64,000 nucleotides of DNA. It comes from Palsa-506 sp963836355 (GTDB lineage: Bacteria; Actinomycetota; Actinomycetes; Streptosporangiales; Streptosporangiaceae). The stretch lies in NCBI GenBank assembly GCA_963836355.1, contig CAWIJO010000014.1:1-64000 (forward strand), in the 5' to 3' direction. Under the pieces are notes generated by a model that saw only the letters and a program-made list of their open reading frames with translations, was not told the origin of the DNA and searched no databases. Shown piece after piece: positions 1 to 7,940 of the stretch; position 1 is the first letter of the stretch; the number at the start of each line of letters is the position of its first letter. A program made the position numbers and the translations under genes.

Positions 1-598
1 GGTTCCTCGCGTATACCTTCCCGTCTCGCTCACCGCGCCCGGCCCATCCGGCAGTACTGAACCGACGCGACTTTGTCGAGGCTGCTCCCGCCCTCCCCGG
101 CGACCCCCGGCTCAGGCTGCCTCCAGCTTCACCCCGCCGCTACGACGGCAAGGCGATGGACGGTCTCTCACCTCCATCCGAAACAACAGCGCCTCGTGGC
201 GCACCATCCGCCAGCTCGGACAGCTCATCCGCGCGGGCCCGTCAGGCAGGCATGAAAATCCATCCGGAACCGCGACAGCACGGCGAGTGGCCCGGCACCG
301 GCATCCTCTGGCAAACTTTCCATCACGGCCTTCGCTGGTGATCTTTGTCCTTTGGCGAGAACAAATGATCACGCGGAGGCCGTACTCACGCACAGCGACA
401 CGCCGGGCAGACCGGGTCAAGATCCGCGAAAAACCCTGACGTCAGCCGGACAGGTTAAACGACAAGCTCAAACCCGACGGCCCATCGTGACCTGCAACTA
501 CGCCGGTAGTCCAGCCAGCCGGCCACGGCTCATCCCACGTATGTCCCACGCTCTGCGACCGCTACTTGTGCCAGCGGTCCTGACCTGGACACGGCGGC
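1..598. other. No gene supported
   Basis: Short open frames overlap here in several directions, but none shows a recognisable family, a good ribosome site or consistent codon bias. The CBS-BON gene on the minus strand ends at the right edge. Confidence 0.5.
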
Positions 599-1279
599 TC
601 ACGGCTCGTCGAGGTCCGCAGCCGTTGGCTGATGACTGTCATCGATGGCGTAGGCCAGCTGGTTCACCACGTGGACAACCCCGTCGACGGATCGCGTCAT
701 CCGAGCCGCCAGCGGGACCATGCTCTTCCGTTCGACCTCACCGCGCAGGGTAACGATCCCGTCCAGCACCGCGACCTCGGCCCGGTCCGGGTCGGAGCCG
801 AGGTACTTGGTGACCTCGCCGAGGATCTCGCTGCGGATATCGTCATCGGTCCGCAGGTAGACCTTGAGCAGGTCCCGGGGGGTGACGATGCCTGCCAGGG
901 TGCCGTCCGCCTCGGTCACCACCAGGTGCGATACATGCCCCCGGTCAAAGGCCCGGGCCGCCGCCACGATGCTGGCGCCTGACGTGATCGTGATGGCAGG
1001 CGAGCTCATCAAGTCCCTGGCGGTCAGTCCTGCCGCCTGGGCGTGGTGGCGGTGGTCATGCGGCGGCGGCCGCCGCGCCGCCGGGTCATGCTGATATTCC
1101 TCCTTCCTGATCAGATCACTCTGGGAGACGATTCCGGCGATGCGGCCTTGCGCATCCAGCACCGGCAGCGCGTTCACCCCGTGTTCGGCCATGATCGCGG
1201 CCAGGCCCTTGAACGGGGTATCCAAGCTGACGGTGGCGACAGATGCTGTCATCACCGTGCGGACGGTGCGATGTGTCAT
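599..1279 (-). CDS. CBS-domain pair with C-terminal BON domain
   Basis: A 226-residue soluble protein. Two CBS motifs form a Bateman module (about residues 8-60 and 87-145; see RTVMTASVATVSLDT and ARDLMSSPAITITSG). A BON domain follows (about 150-212), with the GIVTLRGEVE strand typical of that fold. CBS pairs bind adenosine nucleotides; BON domains bind phospholipid or other surfaces. CBS-BON proteins are common in actinomycetes, often in dormancy or hypoxia regulons, but the partner of this one is unknown. A His/Pro-rich linker lies near residues 65-82. The ATG is preceded by GGGAGG at good spacing. It lies just outside the tRNA-Gly island and reads away from it. Domain assignment is firm; the cellular role is inference. 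Confidence 0.9.
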   Translation of the reverse strand: MTHRTVRTVMTASVATVSLDTPFKGLAAIMAEHGVNALPVLDAQGRIAGIVSQSDLIRKEEYQHDPAARRPPPHDHRHHAQAAGLTARDLMSSPAITITSGASIVAAARAFDRGHVSHLVVTEADGTLAGIVTPRDLLKVYLRTDDDIRSEILGEVTKYLGSDPDRAEVAVLDGIVTLRGEVERKSMVPLAARMTRSVDGVVHVVNQLAYAIDDSHQPTAADLDEP

Positions 1280-1657
1280 GACGCCCTCCCGGCAGCGGCC
1301 GGGGCAATACCGCTGCCCTAGGCCAAGTATCCACCGTGGCTGGCCTGTCAGTCACGGGCCGCGGTTCCCGCCCCCATTGCTGCCGGGCGCACGGCTATCC
1401 CCGGCCACGAGCGAGGGCCCAGCCGGGTGCGCCCTCGGGCCCCTGCTTATACGGGTCGTTCGGCTCAGGCGCGACCTCTCGGTGTTTGGCACCCTCGCCT
1501 CGGTGGACCTCGGTGGAGGACACCTTCGACACTCGCTTCAACATCTCTACCCCGTAGCCAACGAGACCGGCGGCCCATCGGGCACCAGGACGCTGGGACG
1601 CATCCTGATGCCAGCGAAGCAAACTCGTGATCAGGCGCCTGACATAGCGTTTCTGAG
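1280..1657. other. Intergenic, with a degraded integrase tail at its right end
   Basis: No intact gene is seen. The last 69 bases (1589-1657) repeat the sequence that covers the 3' end of the integrase at 4165-4233. They therefore look like the tail of an older integrase whose body is gone. This implies that one more integrated element once lay to the left of the first tRNA fragment. Confidence 0.5.
1589..1657 (+). repeat. Att-flanking 69-bp repeat, copy 1
   Basis: Nearly identical to 4165-4233: three isolated substitutions plus a few changes next to the tRNA fragment. In copy 2 the repeat contains the last codons and stop of the integrase, followed by a short spacer up to the att core. Finding it twice means two related elements used the same integrase-att arrangement. 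Confidence 0.85.
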
Positions 1658-1701
1658 TGGAGCGGGTGACGAGAATCGAACTCGCACTATCAGCTTGGGA
1701 A
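1658..1701 (-). repeat. tRNA-Gly 3' fragment (att copy 1, leftmost)
   Basis: A 44-base match to the 3' half of the tRNA-Gly(CCC) gene at 11375-11448, from the encoded CCA to the anticodon loop, in the same orientation. Such fragments are the classic mark of site-specific integration into a tRNA gene. It closes the left side of island segment A. Confidence 0.92.
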
Positions 1702-2191
1702 TGAGCGAATAGGTTGGCCGCTACCAGCTCACCCGCAGCTCGGCGGACCTGTCAGCTTGTCCGTGAGTACCCGTGAAGCATCGCCACTGACCGACTCATC
1801 GGGCACGTAACGGGCACGCGCAGTTGGCTGGCTTGGCATCCCCGCCTCGCCAGGCACCTGGGTCAGCCTCCGACGGCGGTGTTGCAGAACCTTAATGACC
1901 GCATGCCGCGGGGCGCGAGAGCAGAGCCATACTTCGATCTGGCACGTCGTGGGCATGATCAAGTTTCGTGAATCCTGCTTGTAAGCAGCGAAGACGCATG
2001 GCGCGCCGGGGCTTGTTTCCCATGGTCGGGCATCCTTCTGGCGGCGAACCCTGATGATGTCCGTCAGCGGACCAGGCCCACCTTTGCAGTGCTAAGCCTT
2101 CAGGTGATCGGCATTCTTGACATCGCGGCCCCGACCCACAGACTGGGAATAAGGGGCTCCATCGGATGTATCAGGGGTATCAGGGGTATCG
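1702..2191. other. Left end of segment A, no clear gene
   Basis: About 490 bases with no supported gene. The stretch near 1797-1815 resembles the GC-rich coding end of the integrase at 4140-4160, so it may hold further integrase debris. The ribosome site of the next gene (AGGGG at 2182-2186) lies at its end. Confidence 0.35.
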
Positions 2192-2788
2192 ATGTCATTG
2201 CCGGCCGGAGACAGCTCTGCTTCTGATACCGCGGCGATACCCGCCGACCCGACCGGTCGGGACGCCCCGTCCCCAATGTGCAGCGTCGATCTGCCGGATG
2301 GCTCGCCGTGCCCTGGGCTTGCGGTCGTCAGTTCGTACTGTGCACGTCATTCCGAGGTCGCCGATCGCGACTTTCAGATCTTCCAGGTCATCCATGATCA
2401 TTTCCAGCAGGACCTACGAGAGTTCTGGCAGCGGTCCAACTTCTACCTGGTGGTCGACGGTCTGCTCGTGTCCGCCTTCGCCACGGCACATGTACACGCA
2501 CTGCAGATCGTGCTGTCCTGTGCCGGTCTGGTGATCTCACTGTTCTGGCTGCTCGTGGCGCGGGGCAGCATCGCCTGGCTAGCCTTGTGGCGCGCTGAGG
2601 TCCGCCGACTCGATCCGATCGTCAACCGGTTCCAGTCGTTCAGCATCATCGAGGGTCGGCTGCAGAAACGGCCCTGGCTCAGCCCGTCTTGGCTGACGCA
2701 ATGGCTTCCTGCCTGCTTCCTGGCGGGCTGGGCCATCATCTTCCTGCTGGCAGTCTTTCGCGTCACGTCCGTTCAGGTCCCCGCCTGA
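2192..2788 (+). CDS. Membrane protein with N-terminal zinc-ribbon-like motif
   Basis: A 198-residue protein of unknown function, cargo of island segment A. After a polar N-terminus comes a Cys/His cluster (C30, C40, C50, H53) spaced like a small zinc finger. A helical stretch around residues 60-80 is rich in Asp, Phe and Gln. Two close hydrophobic helices follow (about 83-98 and 104-122), then a basic amphipathic segment, and a third hydrophobic helix near the C-terminus (about 168-190). The layout recalls small membrane proteins that pair a cytosolic sensor with a two-helix hairpin, but no family can be named with confidence. ATG at 2192 is chosen because AGGGG sits five bases upstream. No partner gene is seen in the segment, which otherwise holds only the broken integrase. 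Confidence 0.7.
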   Translation: MSLPAGDSSASDTAAIPADPTGRDAPSPMCSVDLPDGSPCPGLAVVSSYCARHSEVADRDFQIFQVIHDHFQQDLREFWQRSNFYLVVDGLLVSAFATAHVHALQIVLSCAGLVISLFWLLVARGSIAWLALWRAEVRRLDPIVNRFQSFSIIEGRLQKRPWLSPSWLTQWLPACFLAGWAIIFLLAVFRVTSVQVPA

Positions 2789-3171
2789 CACGCCAAGTGC
2801 CGTTGCAGTATTGAGTGTCAAGGGCCAACTGCTCCGGAGGCGGTGGCTGCACAGCGCGGCTAGCTGCGGAGATCAGGATGCGGCATGCTGCATGGTCCGC
2901 TGGCTGATCCTTAGTGCGGACGTGGTCAAGGTCGGGGCTGGCAGTATCCCCTGGGCAACCGAGGCCGCAGTAGCCTTCGCCAGCGGGTTCTCTCCGAGCC
3001 CTTTGCTCTGGGAATCCTCCGCAGACTGACAACGGGAAACCCGCCGACACCAGAAAACAAGCCCTCGCCCTAGCGCACAAGGTCCAGTCCTGAAGGTTCG
3101 CCGCGCGCCTTCCGGGCAGGCCCGGCCCGCCCGTGCGTTCTGCCCGCTGGGTCGGCAGAGGTCTCCGGCGC
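2789..3171. other. Intergenic between cargo gene and hairpin/integrase
   Basis: No supported gene. Short frames on both strands lack ribosome sites and family resemblance. The stretch ends at the long hairpin of 3172-3235. Confidence 0.4.
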
Positions 3172-3235
3172 TCAAGGGTGGGTCCTGAAGATCGTTTCTG
3201 CGAAGCGGTTAGAAACGATCTTCAGGTGCCCTTGA
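3172..3235. repeat. Long perfect hairpin upstream of the integrase remnant
   Basis: CCTGAAGATCGTTTCT (3184-3199) and its exact reverse complement (3211-3226) flank an 11-base loop. Outside them, TCAAGGG (3172-3178) pairs with CCCTTGA (3229-3235) across small asymmetric bulges. The stem totals 23 base pairs and is less GC-rich than its surroundings. No T-run follows on either strand, so a simple intrinsic terminator is unlikely. It could be an RNA control element of the integrase, a protein-binding site or a mobile-element end. Confidence 0.8.
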
Positions 3236-3330
3236 CGCTGGAGGGGCCGACCCGGACAATGCGCGGCGCACCCGGTAAGAGCGAGCGGCGAAGCCGCTTC
3301 CAATCCTCGCCCTGACAGTCGCCCGGCGAG

Positions 3331-4184
3331 ATGGCCGATCCGCCGGGATGTGATCTTTCGTGGCGAGGGCATGTCCGGCGCTGGCGTAAGAACCTGCTGG
3401 ACGCCGGGACCGGAGAGGTCACGGTCGCGAAGGCATACCGGCTGCTCAAGGCCATCCTGAATACTGCCGTCGATGACGGGCTGATCCGCCGTAACCCATG
3501 CCGTATCAAGGGGGCCGGGCAGGAGAGATCACCCGAACGGCCTGTGCTGACCATCCGCCAGGTGTTCGACCTGGCCGATGCGATCGAACAGCGCTACCGG
3601 GCACTCACCCTGCTCGCGGTTTTCGGCAGCCTGCGACGGGAAGAACTGGCGGCACTTCGCCGACGCCACATCGATCCGGCCACGGGCACACTTCGGGTAG
3701 AGGTATCCGTCGTGGAACTGGTAGACGGCTCGCTCGTCACCGGGCCGCCCAAGTCCACGGCAGGCAAGCGCATTGTGTTCCTGTCCGCATTCTTGCTACC
3801 GGAGATCATTACGCACCTGGAGCGATACACGGCACCCGGCGACGACAGCCTCGTGTTTGCCGGGCCGAAGAACGGCCCGCTGCGCCGACCCAACTTCAGC
3901 CGCATTTGGCGGCGCGCTAGCGAGTCTGCCGGGCTGACCGGCTTTCACTTCCACGATCTCCGGCACACCGGAAACCACATCACCGCTACTGGTGCCAGCC
4001 TCAAGGAGCTAATGGGCAGATGGGTCACAGCACCACCCGCGCCGCGCTGATCTACCAGCACCGCACGACCGAGCGTGACCGCCTCATCGCTGCCACCATG
4101 AGCGCGATCGTCGAGTCAGAACTAGACGAGATCGAGAGCCCATCGGGCACGTATCGGGCACGCCGACGCCGGGACGCATCCTGA
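3331..4184 (+). pseudogene. Tyrosine recombinase (integrase), truncated and frameshifted
   Basis: Most of the catalytic domain of a phage-type tyrosine integrase. Visible are the first catalytic Arg (in SLRREELAALR), the beta-hairpin Lys region (PKSTAGKR) and the HxxR box (HDLRH). The last box, MGHSTTRAALIYQH with the nucleophilic Tyr, lies in a different frame. A one-base deletion near 4012-4020 separates it, and the restored frame runs on to a stop at 4182-4184. The N-terminal arm-binding domain and most of the core-binding domain are missing; similarity begins around VRRWRKNLLDAG. The enzyme cannot be functional as read. It sits directly left of an att copy, where an integrase is expected in tRNA-integrated elements. 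The restored tail overlaps the 69-bp repeat shared with 1589-1657. Confidence 0.88.
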
Positions 4185-4233
4185 TGCCAGCGAAGCAAAC
4201 TCGTGATCACGCGCCTGACATGGCGTTTCGTGA
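4165..4233 (+). repeat. Att-flanking 69-bp repeat, copy 2
   Basis: Second copy of the repeat at 1589-1657. It contains the integrase stop codon (4182-4184) and runs up to the tRNA fragment at 4234. Confidence 0.85.
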
Positions 4234-4277
4234 TGGAGCGGGTGACGAGAATCGAACTCGCACTATCAGCCTGGGAA
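4234..4277 (-). repeat. tRNA-Gly 3' fragment (att copy 2)
   Basis: Same 44-base tRNA-Gly 3' half as at 1658, with one substitution next to the anticodon (CCTGGG for CTTGGG on the plus strand). It separates segments A and B. The sequence to its right, GCGGTTACGGCTGCCAGG and on for about 35 bases, recurs right of att copy 4 (10502 onward). Segments B and D therefore share a left end. Confidence 0.92.
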
Positions 4278-4360
4278 GCGTAGCGGTTACGGCTGCCAGG
4301 GGCGCTGACCAGGCGCCCCTGGCAGTCCCAAGTGACCGTTGTTGTCCCCTCGTCACTCTG

Positions 4361-4393
4361 GCTAATGGCCCGCTAATGGCCCGCTAATGGCCC
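4361..4393 (+). repeat. Three tandem 11-bp repeats, possible integrase arm sites
   Basis: GCTAATGGCCC occurs three times head to tail, exactly 11 bases apart, which is close to one helical turn. Two diverged copies occur at the matching place in segment D (10584-10606). Position (about 85 bases from the att core) and helical phasing fit arm-type binding sites of a tyrosine integrase. The last copy overlaps the stop codon of the antitoxin gene. Function is inference. Confidence 0.6.
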
Positions 4394-4776
4394 GGCGCGT
4401 GGACTGTCAGCACTAACTCTCCGCGGGCTGCTGCAAGCGCGGAGAGGTCTAGGTCCACTTCATGTCCGTCGGCGAATTGGACGATCACCCTGGCGTGGCC
4501 GCCAACGGCTTGGAGGTATGCGTTCAGAGTGGATAGCAGCAAATCGTGAGGTTGTTCGATACGACTGACCGCTGCTTGGCTCACGCCGAGCTTCCTCGCC
4601 AGCTCAACCTGGGTCAGATCTGCGGCCTGACGCAACGCAGCCAAGCCCATTGCGTAGGTACGGTCGGCGTCTTCCATGTCACGGCGGACCCGCGCGACGT
4701 CTTCGGCCAGATCAGGGCGCTCGGCGAGTCGCTCGATCCGTTCATTCCCGCGGATGAAGGTCACGTCGTCACTCAT
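4384..4776 (-). CDS. XRE/HigA-like antitoxin of a type II toxin-antitoxin pair
   Basis: A helix-turn-helix antitoxin of about 130 residues. The DNA-binding domain is in the middle (LTQVELARKLGVSQAAVSRIE), and the C-terminal half (HARVIVQFADGHEVDLDLSAL) is typical of the HigA-like antitoxin that follows a RelE/HigB toxin gene. It should neutralise the upstream toxin and repress the shared promoter. ATG at 4776 (MSDDV) overlaps the restored toxin stop by eight bases (ATGAGTGA), the usual coupling; an ATG nine bases earlier (4785) is possible. The pair is nearly the only content of island segment B. It looks intact while its toxin is frameshifted. Confidence 0.85.
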   Translation of the reverse strand: MSDDVTFIRGNERIERLAERPDLAEDVARVRRDMEDADRTYAMGLAALRQAADLTQVELARKLGVSQAAVSRIEQPHDLLLSTLNAYLQAVGGHARVIVQFADGHEVDLDLSALAAARGELVLTVHAPGH

Positions 4777-5145
4777 CGGAGTCATCTACTTTCTGGCGGA
4801 GCCATGCATCGACGAGGGCCTCGCCGCGTACTGCTGCACTTGCGTAGAACACATCACCGATCGCCTTCTTGTCGAAGCCGACGAGGGCGATCACAACGCT
4901 CTGCTCCGTGGGGAACCAACAGATGATCCGGACGGCAAAGTCCGGGTCGAACGGATGGGCGACTCGCCAGAGCTCGTGTCGGCGGGCTTGCCGGACCCGC
5001 TTGAGGTGGCGGACTCCTCCGTTGGCTTGGCTGGCAGATCGGTGAGAGCTTGCAGTAGCGCGACCGTCGTCACCAAGAGTCGGCCGCCCTGCTTCTCGAC
5101 GTTCCTAAACCAGCGATCGAACTCCTCTGGCCAGTCCACGATCAC
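4769..5145 (-). pseudogene. HigB/RelE-like toxin, one-base frameshift
   Basis: The first frame starts at a GTG (5143-5145) and reads MIVDWPEEFDRWFRNVEKQG, then LLQALTDLPAKPTEE. After that the toxin-like sequence continues in another frame: VRHLKRVRQARRHELWRV, then VRIICWFPTEQSVVIALVG and FDKKAIGDVFY, ending at a stop at 4769-4771. Restoring one base near 5018-5025 gives about 125 residues, a normal length for this family of ribosome-dependent mRNA interferases. The LKRVRQ...HELWRV core and the Lys/Arg-rich centre are the expected active region. As read the toxin is dead, leaving a lone antitoxin; an assembly error is the alternative. The transcript is predicted to be leaderless (see promoter). 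Confidence 0.78.
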
Positions 5146-5151
5146 AGTCTC

Positions 5152-5187
5152 ATTATGAACCTGAAGTTGTATAACGTCAAAGTTGTA
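5152..5187 (-). promoter_or_regulatory. Toxin-antitoxin promoter with paired operator repeats
   Basis: On the minus strand TTGACG (5175-5180) and CATAAT (5152-5157) are 17 bases apart, close to an ideal sigma-70-type promoter. The predicted start lies six or seven bases further, at the GTG codon (5145), so the mRNA would be leaderless. The plus-strand octamer AAGTTGTA occurs twice, 16 bases apart (5164-5171 and 5180-5187). The second copy overlaps the -35 box, which fits binding by the antitoxin for autoregulation. Confidence 0.72.
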
Positions 5188-5351
5188 CTTAGGCTACGGG
5201 CTGGCCTCCTGCAGAAGGGGACGCCGACAGCCACCGAAATGCTGGCCCAGCGGGCTAATGGCACGCCCATCGCACGGAAGATCAACAACTGCCGGAGAGA
5301 GGAACCATCGGCCGCGACGAGAGTACCGGCACTGACCTGCAAGGACATGCC

Positions 5352-5395
5352 TGGAGCGGGTGACGAGAATCGAACTCGCACTATCAGCCTGGGGA
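5352..5395 (-). repeat. tRNA-Gly 3' fragment (att copy 3)
   Basis: A 44-base copy of the tRNA-Gly 3' half with two substitutions at the anticodon-loop end. It divides segments B and C. The region left of it (5188-5351) has no gene; right of it the leader of the first IS110 transposase begins almost at once. Confidence 0.9.
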
Positions 5396-5536
5396 GTCTG
5401 TGGCGCTGCAGCGTCGCCACCTGCGGGTTGGCTGACCTGACCCTATGGGGGCCGGGCGTGAGGCCGGACCCCCTTCCCTGCTCAGCCCGGTAGCGCGACG
5501 CTCCGGGTGTAAGCGAGTTCGGGAAGGAGGCCCGTG
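5396..5536 (+). ncRNA. Candidate bridge-RNA leader of the first IS110 element
   Basis: This is the non-coding stretch between att copy 3 and the transposase. IS110-group elements encode a bridge RNA in the left-end leader upstream of the recombinase. The stretch has the right size and a strong hairpin near 5446-5475 (GGGGG-CCGG arm, 8-base loop, CCGG-A-CCCCC arm). No loop sequence was matched to a target, so this is a placement argument only. The exact left end of the IS is not visible. Confidence 0.35.
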
Positions 5537-6622
5537 ATGTCTGTTTACGTCGGAATCGACGTGCACCGCAAGCGCTCCCAGGTGGCGGTGATCGGCCAGG
5601 ACGGGGAGGTGCTGGCCAACCGCAACGTGCCCAACGGGGTCGAGACGGTCCTGGGTGTGATCGGCGGCTTGCCGCCGGGCACCCCTGCGGCGTTCGAGGC
5701 CGCGTTCGGCTGGGGATGGCTGGTGGAGCTGCTGGAGGATTACGGCTTCGATCCGCATCTGGTGCACCCGCTGCAGTGCAAGGCCATCGCGTCCGCGCGG
5801 CTGAAGAACGACAAGGTGGATGCGGCGATCCTGGCGCAGCTGCTGCGCGCGGACCTGCTGCCGGAGGCGTGGATCGCGCCGCCGCCGGTCCGCCAGCTGC
5901 GGGCACTGCTGCGCCACCGGACCCAGCTGGTGCGGCTGCGGGCACTGCTGCGCAACCGGATCCACGCCGTGCTCGCCGACCACGGGCACGACCGGCCAGC
6001 CGGCTGCTGGAGCGGGCCGGGCCGGGACTGGCTCGCCGCACTGCGGCTGCCGGCCGTCTCCCGCGAAGTGATCGAGGACGACCTGGCGCTCATCGACGCC
6101 CTGCAGCAGCCGATTGACAGGCTCGACTGGGAGGTGCACCAGCGGGCGAAGGCCGAGCCAGGGGTGAAGGTCCTCACCCAGCTCCCTGGCGTGGGCCCGT
6201 TCACCGCGCTCGTCATCCTCGCCGAGACCGGTGATATCACCCGGTTCGGCTCAGCGCGCAAGCTGGCCGCCTGGGCCGGGCTTACCCCGACCGTCCGCGG
6301 CTCGGACCGGACCGTCCGCCATGGGCATATCTCTAAGCAGGGCTCGGCCTGGCTGCGGTGGATCTTGTGCGAGGCGGCGCAGACCGCCAAGCGCTCGCCG
6401 CAGTTCGCCGCCAGCTACCAGGCCATCGCCCGCCGGCGCGGCAAGAAGATCGCCACCACGGCGATCGCCCGCAAGCTGCTTACCCGCGCCTACCACCTGC
6501 TCACCGACGCTGAGATCACCGCGCCGCAGGCAGCTACCACGACCCGCGCGCCCGCCCCCCGCGGCGCGCTCACCGACCGGGAGGGGTCGCCAAGCCCCGG
6601 GCGAGCTCGCAAAACCGCATGA
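5537..6622 (+). CDS. IS110-family transposase (DEDD recombinase), first copy
   Basis: A 361-residue IS110-type transposase. The N-terminal RuvC-like DEDD domain shows D8 (GIDVH), E54 (FEAAFGW) and D92/D95 (RLKNDKVDA). The C-terminal Transposase_20 domain shows LPGVGPFTALVILAETGD, LAAWAGLTP and GHISKQGSAWLRWIL, including the Ser expected to act as nucleophile. All key residues are present, so it may be active. ATG at 5537 is preferred over GTG at 5534 because AAGGAGG (5524-5530) lies six bases upstream. The Pro/Ala-rich tail is divergent. It lies close to att copy 3 at the left of segment C and differs clearly from the second IS110 protein at 7941. Confidence 0.93.
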   Translation: MSVYVGIDVHRKRSQVAVIGQDGEVLANRNVPNGVETVLGVIGGLPPGTPAAFEAAFGWGWLVELLEDYGFDPHLVHPLQCKAIASARLKNDKVDAAILAQLLRADLLPEAWIAPPPVRQLRALLRHRTQLVRLRALLRNRIHAVLADHGHDRPAGCWSGPGRDWLAALRLPAVSREVIEDDLALIDALQQPIDRLDWEVHQRAKAEPGVKVLTQLPGVGPFTALVILAETGDITRFGSARKLAAWAGLTPTVRGSDRTVRHGHISKQGSAWLRWILCEAAQTAKRSPQFAASYQAIARRRGKKIATTAIARKLLTRAYHLLTDAEITAPQAATTTRAPAPRGALTDREGSPSPGRARKTA

Positions 6623-7323
6623 GCCGGCCTGTGCCGCGCTCGATGACCTGACTGAGCAGCCCGGTCCCCGGATATCACGGTCATGGCACCGCCACCCAGG
6701 CGGATGCCGAATGGGTGCACGTGAGACCACTCCGCCAGCCACACCCGGGGACACCGCAGACCCCCATCCCAGCAACCCGGCAAAGGAGCCCCTTCCTCGC
6801 CCCCGATGATCGGCTGCCGCTTGCCGGCGTCAAGCTCGTTCGTCCTCGCCGCTGCGCGGCTGCGGGCGCTCCAGCTGGACACCGGACCACGCGGCAGCCA
6901 GAGCACGGCAGCTACGAGGAAGAGCCAGAACAGCCAGGCCAAGCCCGGCCAACCAGAGCAGGTCACCGGGCCAGATCCACGCGCCCTCTTGACAACAGGA
7001 CCCCCCATGGGTGCGGGTCTGCTGTCCCGCTGACTGTGAGAGACCGTGGTTGTCCGCGTGGCCCCCCTCTTCGGGCACGTAGCGGGCACGCCCGACCGTC
7101 TGGCCGTGGCAACGCCTCCCCCGAACCCGGCTGCTGCCGGACCTCTCGGCAGGCGGGTTCTGTCCAGGGTCGGCGTCCCCCGATCACGAAGTGACGCCGC
7201 AGGCGCCCTGGACAGGTTCCGGCTGGCGTGAATACTCCTACGGCGGGGTTCGGGGCAGACCCCGCACTTCCACCCCCATGCCACGCACGCCGGTTGTGCC
7301 GCGGCCACCGGAGCAGAGGCACG
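6623..7323. other. Intergenic in segment C, no supported gene
   Basis: About 700 bases after the first IS110 transposase. The first part probably holds the right end of that element, but no boundary can be drawn. Near 7075-7095 the sequence resembles the integrase end at 4140-4160, so integrase debris is possible. GC is high and frames on both strands look like noise. Confidence 0.35.
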
Positions 7324-7508
7324 ATGCCGCACGACAAGATCAGGGCAGCAGCCCGCAAGCGCATGGCGGAAACAGGCGAGCCGTATGCCACCGCCCGGCG
7401 CGAGGTCATCAAGAATTACCAGGGAGCCGGAGCCGCCTCGTCCTCCAGCGCGAGATGGTTCTCTATCGACTACAGCGATATGGGCCGGATTTCCCTGTGG
7501 GATGAGAC
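7324..7508 (+). pseudogene. IS-interrupted hypothetical gene, 5' part
   Basis: This frame starts MPHDKIRAAARKRMAETGEP, then YATARREVIKNYQ and ARWFSIDYSDMGRISLWDET, and then runs into non-matching sequence with a stop at 7516-7518. The beginning is typical of a small actinobacterial protein family of unknown function. The rest of that protein appears at 9478-9834, on the far side of the second IS110 element. The two parts together would give about 180 residues, a plausible full length. The gene was therefore split by insertion, and neither half should be functional. Confidence 0.75.
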
Positions 7509-7940
7509 ACCAGCGTAAGAGGACGTGTGTCAAGCGGTACTGCGGGGAATTCGTTGTTGATCTTGCTTCGGTGGTGCTGGCCTGGGCGGGTGCTGGTACG
7601 GCTGGCGCTTGTGGCCCCTGGTCCGGGGGTGGTTGCGGTGGCTGGGCCGTTCGCGGGCATGCTGGCGCCCGCCCGGGCGGATGCTCGTGCCTGGGTGGTG
7701 CGGTAGCGCGGGTGCCTTGTGGCCTGGGGCTTCTCGCTCTACGTAGTGCAAGCGGGCTCGGCCGTGAAGGCCTGCCCCGACAGCGTTCAACCGAGCTGGT
7801 GAGAAGCTCCGGGCGACCAGGGGAGAGCTGCCCAGGGTGTCTCACGAGGTTGGTCCTCGACGCCGGGGCGGGCTCGCTCTCCCCTCATCTGGAGGGAAGC
7901 CTGGTCTAGGGCACTGGTGACGTGGTGCGGTATGCGCTGG

